Program-made: the position numbers and the translations under genes
In this document: piece after piece, positions 36,635-45,042 of the stretch
How positions within the stretch are numbered: the stretch's first letter is position 1
Layout of the letters: each line of letters opens with the position of its first letter
The notes under the pieces: model-generated
What the model saw: only the letters and a program-made list of their open reading frames with translations
What the model was told of the DNA's origin: nothing
Database searches by the model: none
DNA from: Chloroflexota bacterium
GTDB taxonomy: Bacteria > Chloroflexota > Anaerolineae > Anaerolineales > Villigracilaceae
Reading direction: 5' to 3'
DNA: 64,000 nucleotides
NCBI GenBank assembly: GCA_013388855.1
Contig: JACAEM010000038.1
Coordinates: forward strand, 1-64,000

Positions 36635-37494
36635 CCGAGCATGCAACCCTTGCCGTCATCGGCGGTTCCGGGCTGTATGAAATGCCGGGACTGCAAGATA
36701 CGCGCGAATACAAGATCGATACCCCATTTGGCAAACCCAGCGCGCCCATTATCGTTGGCAAACTGGAGGGGGAAACGGTTGCATTTCTGGCGCGGCATGG
36801 AATCGGGCATCATCTCATGCCATCCGAGGTTCCCTATCGTGCGAATATTTATGCGCTGAAGTCGCTTGGCGTGGAACGTATCGTCAGCATCAGCGCTTGC
36901 GGCTCCTTGCAGGAGAATATCGCCCCGGGGCACATCGTCATACCCGACCAGGTATACGACCACACCCATGGACGGGCCCGCTCGTTTTTTGGAGACGGTC
37001 TTGTCGCCCATATCAGCACAGCAGACCCCTTTTGTGCGGATCTCTCCGATCAATTGGAATCAGCCGTCGGCTTGGCGGGAGGCGTGGTCCATCGCGGCGG
37101 CTCCTTCATCACAATCGAGGGTCCGCGATTTTCAACAAAAGCGGAATCGAACGCCTACCGCGCCTGGGGCATGTCCATCATCGGCATGACCGCATCTCCC
37201 GAAGTATTTCTGGCGCGCGAAGCGGAAATCTGTTACGCAACCATGGCGCATGTGACGGATTACGATGTATGGCATGTGAGCGAAAAACCCGTGACCGTGG
37301 AAATGGTGCTCCAAACCCTGAACCGAAACACCGAGATCGCTCAAAAAGCCGTGCAACTCCTGGCAGGAAACCTGAATCACCAGCGAAAATGTGAGTGTGG
37401 ACATGCACTAGCCTCAGCGTTGATTACTCGCAAAGATGTCATCCCGCCCGAAACCCGCCAGAGGCTGGATCTGTTGTTAAATAAATATCTATAA
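36631..37494 (+). CDS. mtnP: S-methyl-5'-thioadenosine phosphorylase
   Basis: A 287-residue enzyme that splits methylthioadenosine to adenine and methylthioribose-1-phosphate in methionine salvage. It has LAVIGGSGLYEM, FLARHGIGHHLMPSEVPYRANIYALKSLGVERIVSISACGSLQ, TIEGPRFSTKAES and GMTASPEVFLAREAEICYATMAHVTDYDVW, all typical of MTAP. It is embedded between the FhaB-like gene (4-base overlap) and the RodA-PbpA fusion, which starts on the base after its stop, so it shares the wall-synthesis transcript. Purine nucleoside phosphorylase is the only close alternative. Confidence 0.93.
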   Translation: MTEHATLAVIGGSGLYEMPGLQDTREYKIDTPFGKPSAPIIVGKLEGETVAFLARHGIGHHLMPSEVPYRANIYALKSLGVERIVSISACGSLQENIAPGHIVIPDQVYDHTHGRARSFFGDGLVAHISTADPFCADLSDQLESAVGLAGGVVHRGGSFITIEGPRFSTKAESNAYRAWGMSIIGMTASPEVFLAREAEICYATMAHVTDYDVWHVSEKPVTVEMVLQTLNRNTEIAQKAVQLLAGNLNHQRKCECGHALASALITRKDVIPPETRQRLDLLLNKYL

Positions 37495-39915
37495 ATGAAT
37501 CGAATCGTTCAGGGAAATCTCCTGAAAATAGCGGCGGGGTTTCTATTTCTCCAGGCACTTATCACCACCTTGTCACCCGCCGTCTGGGTGCGGTCATTGG
37601 ACACAAGTTTGCGCTGGCCGCACTGGATTGCATTTGCGGTCTGGTGTCTGGCAGTCGTGATCGCACATCGGCTTATCTTCAGACACATTCCCGAAACAGA
37701 TCCCTATCTCTTCCCTGCCGCCGCCCTCTTGAGCGGATGGGGGCTTCTCACCATTTGGAGGCTCGACCCGGAAAACGGTGCGCGTCAGACGCTTTGGCTG
37801 ACCCTCGCCCTTATCACTTTTTTATTCGGGCTGCGCCTTCCAGCCAGCCTCGACTTCCTAAAAAAATATAAATACCTGCTTCTTACAGGCGGAATGCTGC
37901 TGACCGGGCTGACCCTCTTCTTTGGGACAAACCCCACCGGATACGGCCCGCGCCTTTGGCTTAGTTGCTGTGGGTTCTATTTCCAGCCATCCGAACCGCT
38001 AAAGCTCCTGCTCGTCACCTACCTTTCCGCGTACCTTGCAGACCGCATCCCGATTCGCCTGCGGACATTCCCATTGATCTACCCCACATTGGTCTTAATC
38101 GGTTTCGCGGTCATGCTCCTCGTCTTTCAACGCGACCTTGGAACTGCCTCCATTTTCATTGCCCTCTACACAATCATCATCTACCTGGGCACAGGCCGCA
38201 GGGAAGTAATCGTCACCAGCGCCTTTTTGCTCATTCTCGTTGCGGCGGGCGGCTATTATTTCGTCGACATCATCCAAACACGATTCGATTCATGGCTGAA
38301 TCCCTGGGCAGACCCGCAGGGAGGCTCATATCAAATTGTCCAATCCCTTCTCGCAGTCGCGAACGGAGGCGTGGAGGGACGCGGGCCCGGCTTGGGGAAT
38401 CCCGGTTTCGTGCCGGTCGCCATATCGGATTTCATCTACGCAGCCATTGCGGAAGAAACGGGTCTAATCGGGACCCTGGGGTTGCTCGCCGCCATTGGGT
38501 TGATCATTGCCCGAGGTTTGCGCGTCTCCCTGCGCGCCCCGGACCTCTTCCGACGGCTGCTCGCGGCCGGGATCACGGCATATTTCGGCATTCAGTCGAT
38601 ATTGATCATCGGAGGAAATCTACGCTTCCTGCCGCTGACCGGCGTAACTCTGCCGTTCATGTCGTATGGCGGCTCATCGCTGCTGACATCCTATATCGCC
38701 CTGCTGTTCCTCCTGCTTATCAGTAATAACATGGATGAAGAACCTGCGCAGTTGACAAATCCGTTTCCCTATACGTCCCTCAGCGCGCTGTTAGCTGTCG
38801 GCTTGTTCATGACCGCATTAACAAATGGGTGGTGGTCGGTTGTTCGCGGTCCCGACCTGCTCACCCGCTCCGATAATTCACGGCGCACCGTCGAAGACCG
38901 CTATGTGAAGCGCGGAAGCATCCTTGACCGGTCAAACACCGAAATCAACATCACCGAAGGGAATGCGGGGGGGTATATCAGGGTCTATCAATATCCCGCC
39001 CTTGCCCCCGTGGTCGGATACAACCATCCCAGGTATGGGCAGGCTGGTCTTGAGGCGACTTTTGACGATTACCTGCGCGGGCTCAAAGGAAATCCAGCTA
39101 CCGCGGTGTGGTGGGATCAGTTGGTGTATGGCACCAATCCTCCCGGTTTGGACGTACGATTGAGTCTCGATCTGCCCTTGCAGGCGCGTGCAGATGAGAG
39201 GCTGGCAGACAAGACGGGCGCTGTCATATTGCTTAACGCACAGACTGGCGAGATCCTTGTCATGGCGTCGCACCCTACTTTTGATCCCAACGCTCTCGAT
39301 GAGATTGGCCCTTCACTGAAGGATGATTCCGGTAAACCTCTTATCAACCGCGCCGCGATGGGATTGTACCCGGCAGGTTCATTGCTTGCTCCGTTCAAAC
39401 AAATGTTGAACATCAACGAAAATTCTGGTGCGGGGGAATTACAAAGGGTGTATGAAACCTTCAGACTCGACAGCGCTCCTGCCATCCAAATGCAGGTGGC
39501 GGAGGGGGGCTCCACCCCAGAATTGGAGCATTTCCATGTGTCTCCGTTGCAGGTGGCGCTGGCATCTTCCGCGTTGAGCAATCATGGCATGATTCCTGCG
39601 CCAATGATTGCGTCCGCGGTTAACACGCCGAATGATGGCTGGGTGGTTCTATCAGCCGCGGGGATGCCGGTTGAAGCGGTACAACCGTCGGCGGCGGATG
39701 AGGCGGCAACTGCTCTGACAAGAGAGGGGGATGGCTACTGGTCGCACATCGCAGAGACAACCGAAAAGGATGTGACAGTCACATGGTACATGGCGGGAAC
39801 TCCGCCCAACTGGCAGGCGTCGCCGCTGGTTGTGGTCGTATTGCTCGAGGAAAGGAATACGTATCTGGCAGAAAGAATCGGCGCGGAATTGCTACTGAGT
39901 GCGATGAATCCATAA
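37495..39915 (+). CDS. RodA/FtsW SEDS glycosyltransferase fused to a degenerate penicillin-binding domain
   Basis: An 806-residue fusion. Residues 1-415 are a SEDS peptidoglycan polymerase with about ten helices, WLNPWADPQGGSYQIVQSLLAVANGG, DFIYAAIAEETGLIG and LPFMSYGGSSLL, the conserved catalytic and core motifs. Residues 440-806 align with class B PBPs of the PbpA type (RGSILDRSNTEI, LSLDLPLQARADERL, GAVILLNAQTGEILVMASHPTFDPN). The active site is lost: SxxK reads SLLA in NRAAMGLYPAGSLLAPF, the SxN region (about 80 residues) is absent, and KTG reads ETT in HIAETTEKDVTVTWYMAGTP. It starts directly after the mtnP stop. The PBP half probably serves as a SEDS activator. Confidence 0.9.
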   Translation: MNRIVQGNLLKIAAGFLFLQALITTLSPAVWVRSLDTSLRWPHWIAFAVWCLAVVIAHRLIFRHIPETDPYLFPAAALLSGWGLLTIWRLDPENGARQTLWLTLALITFLFGLRLPASLDFLKKYKYLLLTGGMLLTGLTLFFGTNPTGYGPRLWLSCCGFYFQPSEPLKLLLVTYLSAYLADRIPIRLRTFPLIYPTLVLIGFAVMLLVFQRDLGTASIFIALYTIIIYLGTGRREVIVTSAFLLILVAAGGYYFVDIIQTRFDSWLNPWADPQGGSYQIVQSLLAVANGGVEGRGPGLGNPGFVPVAISDFIYAAIAEETGLIGTLGLLAAIGLIIARGLRVSLRAPDLFRRLLAAGITAYFGIQSILIIGGNLRFLPLTGVTLPFMSYGGSSLLTSYIALLFLLLISNNMDEEPAQLTNPFPYTSLSALLAVGLFMTALTNGWWSVVRGPDLLTRSDNSRRTVEDRYVKRGSILDRSNTEINITEGNAGGYIRVYQYPALAPVVGYNHPRYGQAGLEATFDDYLRGLKGNPATAVWWDQLVYGTNPPGLDVRLSLDLPLQARADERLADKTGAVILLNAQTGEILVMASHPTFDPNALDEIGPSLKDDSGKPLINRAAMGLYPAGSLLAPFKQMLNINENSGAGELQRVYETFRLDSAPAIQMQVAEGGSTPELEHFHVSPLQVALASSALSNHGMIPAPMIASAVNTPNDGWVVLSAAGMPVEAVQPSAADEAATALTREGDGYWSHIAETTEKDVTVTWYMAGTPPNWQASPLVVVVLLEERNTYLAERIGAELLLSAMNP

Positions 39916-39947
39916 AAAAGAGCCAGGCATTCCACCTGGCTCTTTTT
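39915..39947. terminator. Bidirectional terminator
   Basis: A 13-base stem (AAAAAGAGCCAGG with CCTGGCTCTTTTT, 7-base loop) ends both the SEDS-PBP gene and the ferredoxin gene running toward it. Confidence 0.93.
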
Positions 39948-39958
39948 GGGGAACCAAA

Positions 39959-40372
39959 TTACATTCCGTTATCTGAATCTTTTGCGCTGTATCCGGGTCC
40001 GCTCTTGAAGAAATCATAGTTGGGTTTGATATCGGGCGTAAGGTCGATTACCTCGCCAGCCGCCAGTTGCCTGACAGTGTCAAGTACGACCTTGACGCCA
40101 TGATGATTAGTGCCTTCATAGTGACCGGTGAGTCCGACCGCGCTGATATATTCGCCGCCCTTGGCAGTGTATGCCGCAGGCACTTCATCTTCAGGGAAGA
40201 TCGCAGCGAACGGGCATTCAGGTACGCATGCGCCGCAATCGATGCAGGTGTCGGGATCGATATAGATCCAGGGCCATTCATTGACAGGCTGTCCCGGGAC
40301 CATGCACTCCACGGGGCAAACATCGATACAACCGCGGTCTCGAACACACAAACTGGTGATAATGTGGGTCAT
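39959..40372 (-). CDS. 4Fe-4S dicluster-type ferredoxin
   Basis: A 137-residue ferredoxin. The N-terminal cysteines (LCVRDRGCIDVCPVECM) and the canonical CIDCGACVPECP motif indicate two clusters, as in FdxA-like 7Fe/8Fe ferredoxins. A C-terminal extension of about 80 residues (ISAVGLTGHYEGTNHHGVKVVLDTVRQLAAGEVIDL) carries no cysteines; its role is unknown. GGAGATAT precedes the ATG. It is a cytoplasmic electron carrier with no obvious partner gene beside it. Confidence 0.92.
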   Translation of the reverse strand: MTHIITSLCVRDRGCIDVCPVECMVPGQPVNEWPWIYIDPDTCIDCGACVPECPFAAIFPEDEVPAAYTAKGGEYISAVGLTGHYEGTNHHGVKVVLDTVRQLAAGEVIDLTPDIKPNYDFFKSGPGYSAKDSDNGM

Positions 40373-40453
40373 GGAAATATCTCCTATTGGGAATGTGAGT
40401 ATGCCGATTAAGAATATTATAACTTGCTTCGCATCCTGTGCAAGGAAGCAGGA

Positions 40454-41053
40454 TTATTTGAATTTCTCAGCCACGGCATCCCAGTTGACTACATTCCACC
40501 AGGCGGCAACGTAATCGGGACGGCGGTTCTGGTAATTCAGGTAGTAGGCATGTTCCCAGACATCGATTCCCAGGATCGGGGTCAAGCCATCTGAAAGCGG
40601 GGAGTCCTGGTTTGCGGTGGAAACCACAGCCAGCCCATTCCCCTTCTTGACGAGCCACGCCCAGCCGGAGCCAAAGCGCCCCACCGCCGATTTGGTGAAC
40701 TCATCTTTGAACGCATCGAACGAACCAAAGGAGGTATCGATTGCCTTAGCCAACTCACCCTTCGGCGCGCCCCCTGCTTTCGGTCCCATGATCTCCCAGA
40801 ACAAATTGTGGTTGAATGTACCGCCGCCGTGATTGCGGACAACTGTCCGTACCGTTTCAGGCACCGCATTCAGGTCGCTCAACAGCGCTTCGAGCGATTT
40901 ACCAGCCAATTCGGGGGTCTTTTCGATAGCGCCGTTCAAGTTCGTAATATAGGTCTGATGATGCTTCGTGTGGTGAATCTCCATCGTACGCGCGTCGATA
41001 TGTGGTTCCAACGCGTCGTAGGCATACGCCAGTTTGGGAAGTTCGAAAGCCAT
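40454..41053 (-). CDS. sodA: Superoxide dismutase, Mn-type
   Basis: A 199-residue Fe/Mn superoxide dismutase. Metal ligands are in [25 protein letters not shown] and [20 protein letters not shown]. Gly in GGGTFNH together with Gln in TANQDSPL is the pattern of Mn-preferring enzymes, which have the outer-sphere Gln in the C-terminal domain; metal use still needs assay. ATG 41053 has AAAGGAG; the ORF-track extension of 12 residues lies in the leader. No signal peptide. Confidence 0.95.
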   Translation of the reverse strand: MAFELPKLAYAYDALEPHIDARTMEIHHTKHHQTYITNLNGAIEKTPELAGKSLEALLSDLNAVPETVRTVVRNHGGGTFNHNLFWEIMGPKAGGAPKGELAKAIDTSFGSFDAFKDEFTKSAVGRFGSGWAWLVKKGNGLAVVSTANQDSPLSDGLTPILGIDVWEHAYYLNYQNRRPDYVAAWWNVVNWDAVAEKFK

Positions 41054-41091
41054 GTCTCTCTCCTTTGAATTTTTGAGGAATACCGACAAAA

Positions 41092-41120
41092 ATTGTAGTC
41101 TTATGAAGAGTGTATGTCAA
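41092..41120 (-). promoter_or_regulatory. Consensus promoter of sodA
   Basis: On the minus strand, TTGACA (41120-41115), a 17-base spacer and TACAAT (41097-41092) lead to the sodA ATG 39 bases further on. This is near-perfect sigma-70 type. Confidence 0.82.
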
Positions 41121-41156
41121 GAAAAATATTCAAACGGGATTCATACATGGAACGAC

Positions 41157-41185
41157 TTGAATTCGTCCATACACCGTGCTATTGT
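41157..41185 (+). promoter_or_regulatory. Possible promoter of the 93-residue gene
   Basis: TTGAAT (41157-41162), 17 bases, TATTGT (41180-41185), divergent from sodA and followed by AAAGGAG and an ATG at 41223. The match is moderate. Confidence 0.45.
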
Positions 41186-41222
41186 AAAAGTGGAACGGAC
41201 CAGTTCTGGAAAGGAGCGAGCC

Positions 41223-41504
41223 ATGACAGATTGGGACCTGATCATCGAGTACATCCACAACGCCATGCAGGCGGTGGACGACGCACATGACGCGTCCCAC
41301 GGCTTGCGCGAGAACGCCACGCCCGAAACCTTCGATGCATTTCGCATGAAAATGGCGGAACTTACCGACCACCTCACCAAACTCCAGACCGTGCTCAATA
41401 ACGAGGAAGCTTTCGCCATTGACGAGTTGGTAGACTGGATCAGCAAGGCATATACGGGCAAGCCGTCCGACTATCGCCGCACCCCGCGCATGGAGAAGGA
41501 ATAA
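41223..41504 (+). CDS. Small hypothetical protein
   Basis: A 93-residue acidic helical protein (MTDWDLIIEYIHNAMQAVDDAHDASHGL...LTDHLTKLQTVLNNEEAFAIDELVDWISKAYTGKP). I do not recognise a family. AAAGGAG lies before the ATG at 41223; the ORF-track start at 41034 is inside sodA's leader. It may be the first gene before the exporter and aconitase X genes, but those appear to have their own start signal. Confidence 0.72.
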   Translation: MTDWDLIIEYIHNAMQAVDDAHDASHGLRENATPETFDAFRMKMAELTDHLTKLQTVLNNEEAFAIDELVDWISKAYTGKPSDYRRTPRMEKE

Positions 41505-41525
41505 CCCACGCGGTAAAATAAGTGG

Positions 41526-42449
41526 ATGCAGGAAAGACAAAGCCGCCTCCTTCTCCCCCTTGCACTGCCCACCGCCATAGTAGCTGTTTCCAGCTCTTCG
41601 ATTTTTATCCGTTTCGCGCAAGCAGACGCACCGTCGCTTGTCATCGCTGCGCTGAGGCTCGTTATCGCCTCCCTTCTGCTGGCGCCTCTCGCGTTGACCC
41701 GTTACCGCGCTGAACTTTTGAGACTCACCCGTCGCGAACTCATCCTGGGGGCGGTTTCCGGTTTGTTCCTCGCCATCCATTTTGCCATGTGGATCACCTC
41801 CCTCGAATATACAACGGTCGCCAGTTCTGTTGTCTTTGTCTCGACTGGTCCATTGTGGGTGGCGTTGCTCTCTCCGGTATTCCTCAACGAGCAGTTGACG
41901 CGCCCGGCAGTCGTCGGTTTGGCGATTGCTTTGATAGGGGGAACAATCATCGGCTTGGCTGAAGCGTGCACCTGGGCTGGTGGTCCACAGTGCCCGGAAT
42001 TGGGTCAGATCCTGCAAGGGCAATCCATATGGGGCAACTTCCTGGCTTTGTGCGGTGCGTGGGCGGTTTCAGGCTATCTGCTCATCGGGCGAAAGGCCCG
42101 GGCAAGAATTTCATTGATCCCATATATTTTTCTGGTGTATGGTGCTTCGGCAGTCGTGTTGACAATATTTATGACCACGGCACAACAAAATCCATTCGGG
42201 TATGAGCCGCAGACGTATCTCTGGATCTTTCTGCTCGCCGCCGTTTCACAGTTGATTGGGCATTCCACGTTCAACTGGCTGCTCAAATACCTGCCCGCCA
42301 CCCTGGTGGCTGTGACCACATTATCGGAACCCGTTGGCTCGGCAGTATTGGCATATTTCTTTCTAAAAGAGACTCCGTCGATGGGAGTCTTGATCGGCGG
42401 CGCATTGATCCTTTTCGGCGTGTTCCTGACTTCAAGGCAAAGCCAATGA
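41526..42449 (+). CDS. EamA/DMT-family exporter
   Basis: A 307-residue drug/metabolite transporter with ten helices in two EamA repeats (ALPTAIVAVSSSSIFIRFAQADAPSLVIAALRL and the second half ending LSEPVGSAVLAYFFLKETPSMGVLIGGALILFGVFL). It exports a small metabolite across the cytoplasmic membrane; the substrate is unknown. GGTAAAAT lies six bases before the ATG with no ribosome site (leaderless layout). Its stop overlaps the aconitase X large-subunit start by four bases, linking it to that enzyme's product or substrate. Confidence 0.9.
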   Translation: MQERQSRLLLPLALPTAIVAVSSSSIFIRFAQADAPSLVIAALRLVIASLLLAPLALTRYRAELLRLTRRELILGAVSGLFLAIHFAMWITSLEYTTVASSVVFVSTGPLWVALLSPVFLNEQLTRPAVVGLAIALIGGTIIGLAEACTWAGGPQCPELGQILQGQSIWGNFLALCGAWAVSGYLLIGRKARARISLIPYIFLVYGASAVVLTIFMTTAQQNPFGYEPQTYLWIFLLAAVSQLIGHSTFNWLLKYLPATLVAVTTLSEPVGSAVLAYFFLKETPSMGVLIGGALILFGVFLTSRQSQ

Positions 42450-43711
42450 CACTTGCATTGACCGACAAAGACCGAGCCATGTTGCGCGGCGATCACGGAC
42501 CTGCCACCAAGATGGCAATGTCCATTTTGGTACGCATGGCAGAAATTTCAGGAGCGCGGGAATTACTCGACATCACCGGCGCTCACATCGATAGTACCGT
42601 GTACATCGGCGACGCGGGGCTGGAATTTGCAGAGCGTCTCGCAAGCCTGGGAGCGAAAGTCGCTGTGCCCACTACGCTCAATGTGAGCGGGCTCGATGAA
42701 CATCACTGGCGGGAATGGGCAGTGCCGAATGAATGGGCGAGGCAGGCGCACAGGCAGATGGTCGCCTATCAAAGCATGGGCACGATTCCCACCTGGACAT
42801 GCGCGCCTTACCAGACAGAAATGCGACCATCCTTCGGGCAACAGATTGCCTGGGGAGAGTCGAATGCCATCGCTTTTGCCAATTCTGTACTGGGCGCGCG
42901 TACCGAGCGCTACCCGGATCTGTTCGATATCTGTTGTGCCATCACTGGTCGTGTGCCCGCCATCGGATTGCACCTCACCGAAAACCGCGCCGGTAAACTC
43001 CTGCTTCGGTTGAAGGATATTCCCCAAGCGCTGCAAGAGAGTGACAATTTCTACCCCGTGTTTGGTCATTTCATGGGCAAGGTTGCGTTTGACCGGATTC
43101 CCGTCATCGAGGGGATAAACGTGATACCCAATGAGGACCAACTCAAGGCGTTGGGAGCGGCGGGAGCGTCCTCCGGCGCAGTGGGAATGTTCCATATGGT
43201 GGGTGTCACCCCCGAGGCGCCAACACTCGAATCCGCTTTTCAGGGCAAAACACCGGAGGAAACGATCATGGTCGGCATGGATGAGTTGCGTCAATCCCGC
43301 CAGGAACTCACCCACTCTGACGACGATTCGTTGGATATGGTGGTATTGGGCAGTCCACATTTTTCGCTGGCAGAGTTCAAATTGCTCGCGCCGCTGGTGC
43401 AGGGAAAACGAAAACATCCGAGGGTTAAGTTTCTGGTCACATCCAGCCGCGCCATGGTTTCCCTTGCCCAACGAGCCGGTCTCCTCGACGCGTTGCAGTC
43501 CTTCGGCGCGCAACTGACAGTGGATACCTGCATCCTCACCTCCCCCATGCTGCCCGATGATGTGCGGCATTTGATGACGAACTCTGCAAAGTTTGCCTAT
43601 TACACACCCGGGCTTTTGGGCAGACAAGTCACTTTCGGCAGCTTGAAAGACTGTGTTGCCTCTGCTGTGGATGGGAAGATCGTCCGAGACGAATCGCTAT
43701 GGAACGGCTGA
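42446..43711 (+). CDS. Aconitase X catalytic (large) subunit
   Basis: A 421-residue AcnX protein (formerly DUF521). Characteristic segments are GDHGPATKMAMSILVRMAEISGARELLDITGAHID, LGARTERYPDLFDICCAITGRVPAIGLHLTENR and DTCILTSPML, with CC and C positions suited to an Fe-S cluster. Known AcnX members are dehydratases: cis-3-hydroxyproline dehydratase in bacteria and phosphomevalonate dehydratase in archaea. Which applies here is not decided by sequence, and no mevalonate or proline gene is adjacent. It overlaps the small subunit by 13 bases. Confidence 0.9.
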   Translation: MTLALTDKDRAMLRGDHGPATKMAMSILVRMAEISGARELLDITGAHIDSTVYIGDAGLEFAERLASLGAKVAVPTTLNVSGLDEHHWREWAVPNEWARQAHRQMVAYQSMGTIPTWTCAPYQTEMRPSFGQQIAWGESNAIAFANSVLGARTERYPDLFDICCAITGRVPAIGLHLTENRAGKLLLRLKDIPQALQESDNFYPVFGHFMGKVAFDRIPVIEGINVIPNEDQLKALGAAGASSGAVGMFHMVGVTPEAPTLESAFQGKTPEETIMVGMDELRQSRQELTHSDDDSLDMVVLGSPHFSLAEFKLLAPLVQGKRKHPRVKFLVTSSRAMVSLAQRAGLLDALQSFGAQLTVDTCILTSPMLPDDVRHLMTNSAKFAYYTPGLLGRQVTFGSLKDCVASAVDGKIVRDESLWNG

Positions 43712-44142
43712 CTCTTACGGGTAAACCTTTCATCGCAGGCATTGCCAGCGGGGAGGCGCTGGTCAGCCGCGAGTCGCTCTCCTTTTGGGGTGGCTACGAC
43801 TGGAAGACCGGCGAGATCATCGACCGCAGGCATCCGCTTTCGGGGATGATCGCCAAAGGAAAAATTCTCGCCATACCGTTCACGCGCGGTTCATCCACCA
43901 CAACTGCGGTGTTGCTCGAAGCCATCCGCACCGGGACCGCGCCTAGTGCCATACTTACCACCGCCACGGATTTCTTCTTTGCGCTTGCTTCGATAGTGGC
44001 AACAGAATTGTATAATTCACCCATTCCGCTTGTGGCGGTTTCAGAGTCCGATTTTCAGAAACTGCAAACAGGCGACCTGATTGAGATCGACAATTCCGGC
44101 AGGATCAGTGTTACCCGAAACAAGGACGCTCCAAGACCATGA
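43699..44142 (+). CDS. Aconitase X swivel (small) subunit
   Basis: A 147-residue small subunit (formerly DUF126) with GKPFIAGIASGEALVSRESLSFWGGYDWKTGEIIDRRHPLSGMIAKGKILAIPFTRGSSTTTAVLLEAI, the swivelling-domain motif including PFTRGSS, which forms part of the active site in aconitases. Overlap with the large subunit indicates a one-to-one complex. Separate subunits are known for many bacterial and archaeal AcnX enzymes; others are fused. The stop overlaps the ybaK-like start by four bases. Confidence 0.92.
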   Translation: MERLTLTGKPFIAGIASGEALVSRESLSFWGGYDWKTGEIIDRRHPLSGMIAKGKILAIPFTRGSSTTTAVLLEAIRTGTAPSAILTTATDFFFALASIVATELYNSPIPLVAVSESDFQKLQTGDLIEIDNSGRISVTRNKDAPRP

Positions 44143-44630
44143 AGTTACCCTCCCACCTCTACCTTGACGAACACAACATTCCCTATGAAGCGCGTAGCTT
44201 TTCTCCCGAAACGGAAAAGGGTGCGGCAAATGTCGCACATGCGCTCGGCTTTTCGGAGCGGCAGGCGGTAAAAACGCTCATCTTCCAGGTGGATACGGGC
44301 GAGCGGGTGCTCGTCATGCTTGGCGGCGACCAGAACGCCATTTCGGGCAATCTCAAAAAGGCAATCGGCTCACGCAATATCCAGATGGCGGCGCCAGAGG
44401 TGGTCAAGGAAACAACAGGATATGTCATCGGTTCCATTCCCGCTTTTCACTGGCAGCCGCCCGGATTCCGCTCCTTCCTCGAAGCGAGTCTCGTCGATGA
44501 ACCCATCCTGGGGACCGGTGCCGGGCAATGGGGCGAGGAAATCATGATCACACCGCAGAACCTGATCAAAGCCAGCAATGCCATCATAGTCAATTTGACA
44601 GACAGGGAAAAGCCCGTATTCCCCAAATGA
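44139..44630 (+). CDS. YbaK/EbsC-type aminoacyl-tRNA deacylase
   Basis: A 163-residue YbaK/ProX-like editing protein (MKLPSHLYLDEHNIPYEARSFSPETEKGAANVAHALGFSERQAVKTLIFQ...LVMLGGDQNAISGNLKKAIG, then GYVIGSIPAFHWQPPGF). The conserved Lys in QAVKTL and the GxxPP-like segment are visible. Members hydrolyse mischarged tRNA such as Cys- or Ala-tRNAPro. It is the last gene of the aconitase X transcript (4-base overlap), a pairing with no obvious shared function. Confidence 0.88.
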   Translation: MKLPSHLYLDEHNIPYEARSFSPETEKGAANVAHALGFSERQAVKTLIFQVDTGERVLVMLGGDQNAISGNLKKAIGSRNIQMAAPEVVKETTGYVIGSIPAFHWQPPGFRSFLEASLVDEPILGTGAGQWGEEIMITPQNLIKASNAIIVNLTDREKPVFPK

Positions 44631-44970
44631 ATCAGCGCAGGTTATTTCGAGTCGATTGATGTAAGGCGAACTCGCTTTTTACAGCGAGCAGTATATATTC
44701 GTGCGTAGATGATGTAAGAAAGGCAGGATGTAGGCAGATTGAAACTTACTGATATTCACACCCTAATTTTCAACTCAAAGTTTTTAGATAGTGCGACTGA
44801 TGCTTACCCTTCAATACTTTGATAATGCAGAAATCCGGTGATGGCTTTTGGGTTTTCAAGCCTTGGGGTCATTGGTTCATGAAAAATCTCTTTTTTTCTG
44901 AGACCCTTCAAATCGAAGACCGCCAGGTTCGCCTAATTCGGTTAGCCTGGCGGTCTTCAGTTGACACGAG
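44631..44970. other. Gene-free intergenic stretch with hairpins
   Basis: About 340 bases with no supportable gene. It contains a small hairpin (CTCGCT/AGCGAG, 44671-44688), an A+T-rich middle and a large hairpin at 44915-44958. No promoter for a plus-strand gene stands out. Nothing else is recognised. Confidence 0.6.
44915..44958 (-). terminator. Terminator-like hairpin after tRNA-fMet
   Basis: A perfect 13-base stem (GAAGACCGCCAGG with CCTGGCGGTCTTC), topped by a second small stem (CTAA/TTAG), lies 12 bases after the tRNA 3' end. There is no clean T-run on either strand, so it may be a processing or termination structure. Confidence 0.55.
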
Positions 44971-45042
44971 TAGCGGGGGCAGGACTTGAACCTGCGACCT
45001 TCGGGTTATGAGCCCGACGAGCTGCCACTGCTCCACCCCGCA
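44971..45042 (-). tRNA. Initiator tRNA-fMet (CAT)
   Basis: Reads TGCGGGGTGGAGCAGTGGCA... with anticodon loop CTCATAA on a stem carrying GGG/CCC, T-arm GCAGG-TTCAAGT-CCTGC and acceptor CCCCGC. The 1-72 position is T·T (unpaired), and three G-C pairs stack under the anticodon; both mark the initiator. 72 bases; CCA is not encoded. Confidence 0.95.

Noticed and set aside
41130-42023. 297-residue minus-strand ORF
   Set aside because: Antisense across the hypothetical gene and the DMT exporter, rich in charged residues with no recognisable motif.
42563-43627. 354-residue minus-strand ORF
   Set aside because: Antisense to the aconitase X large subunit, which has full family motifs.
44915-44958. 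Inverted repeat considered as a transposon end
   Set aside because: No transposase, target duplication or second copy; its place after a tRNA fits a termination or processing hairpin better.
44971-45042. tRNA considered as a phage or island attachment site
   Set aside because: No repeated 3' tRNA fragment and no integrase gene are seen in the window, although the acquired restriction locus lies 1 kb away.
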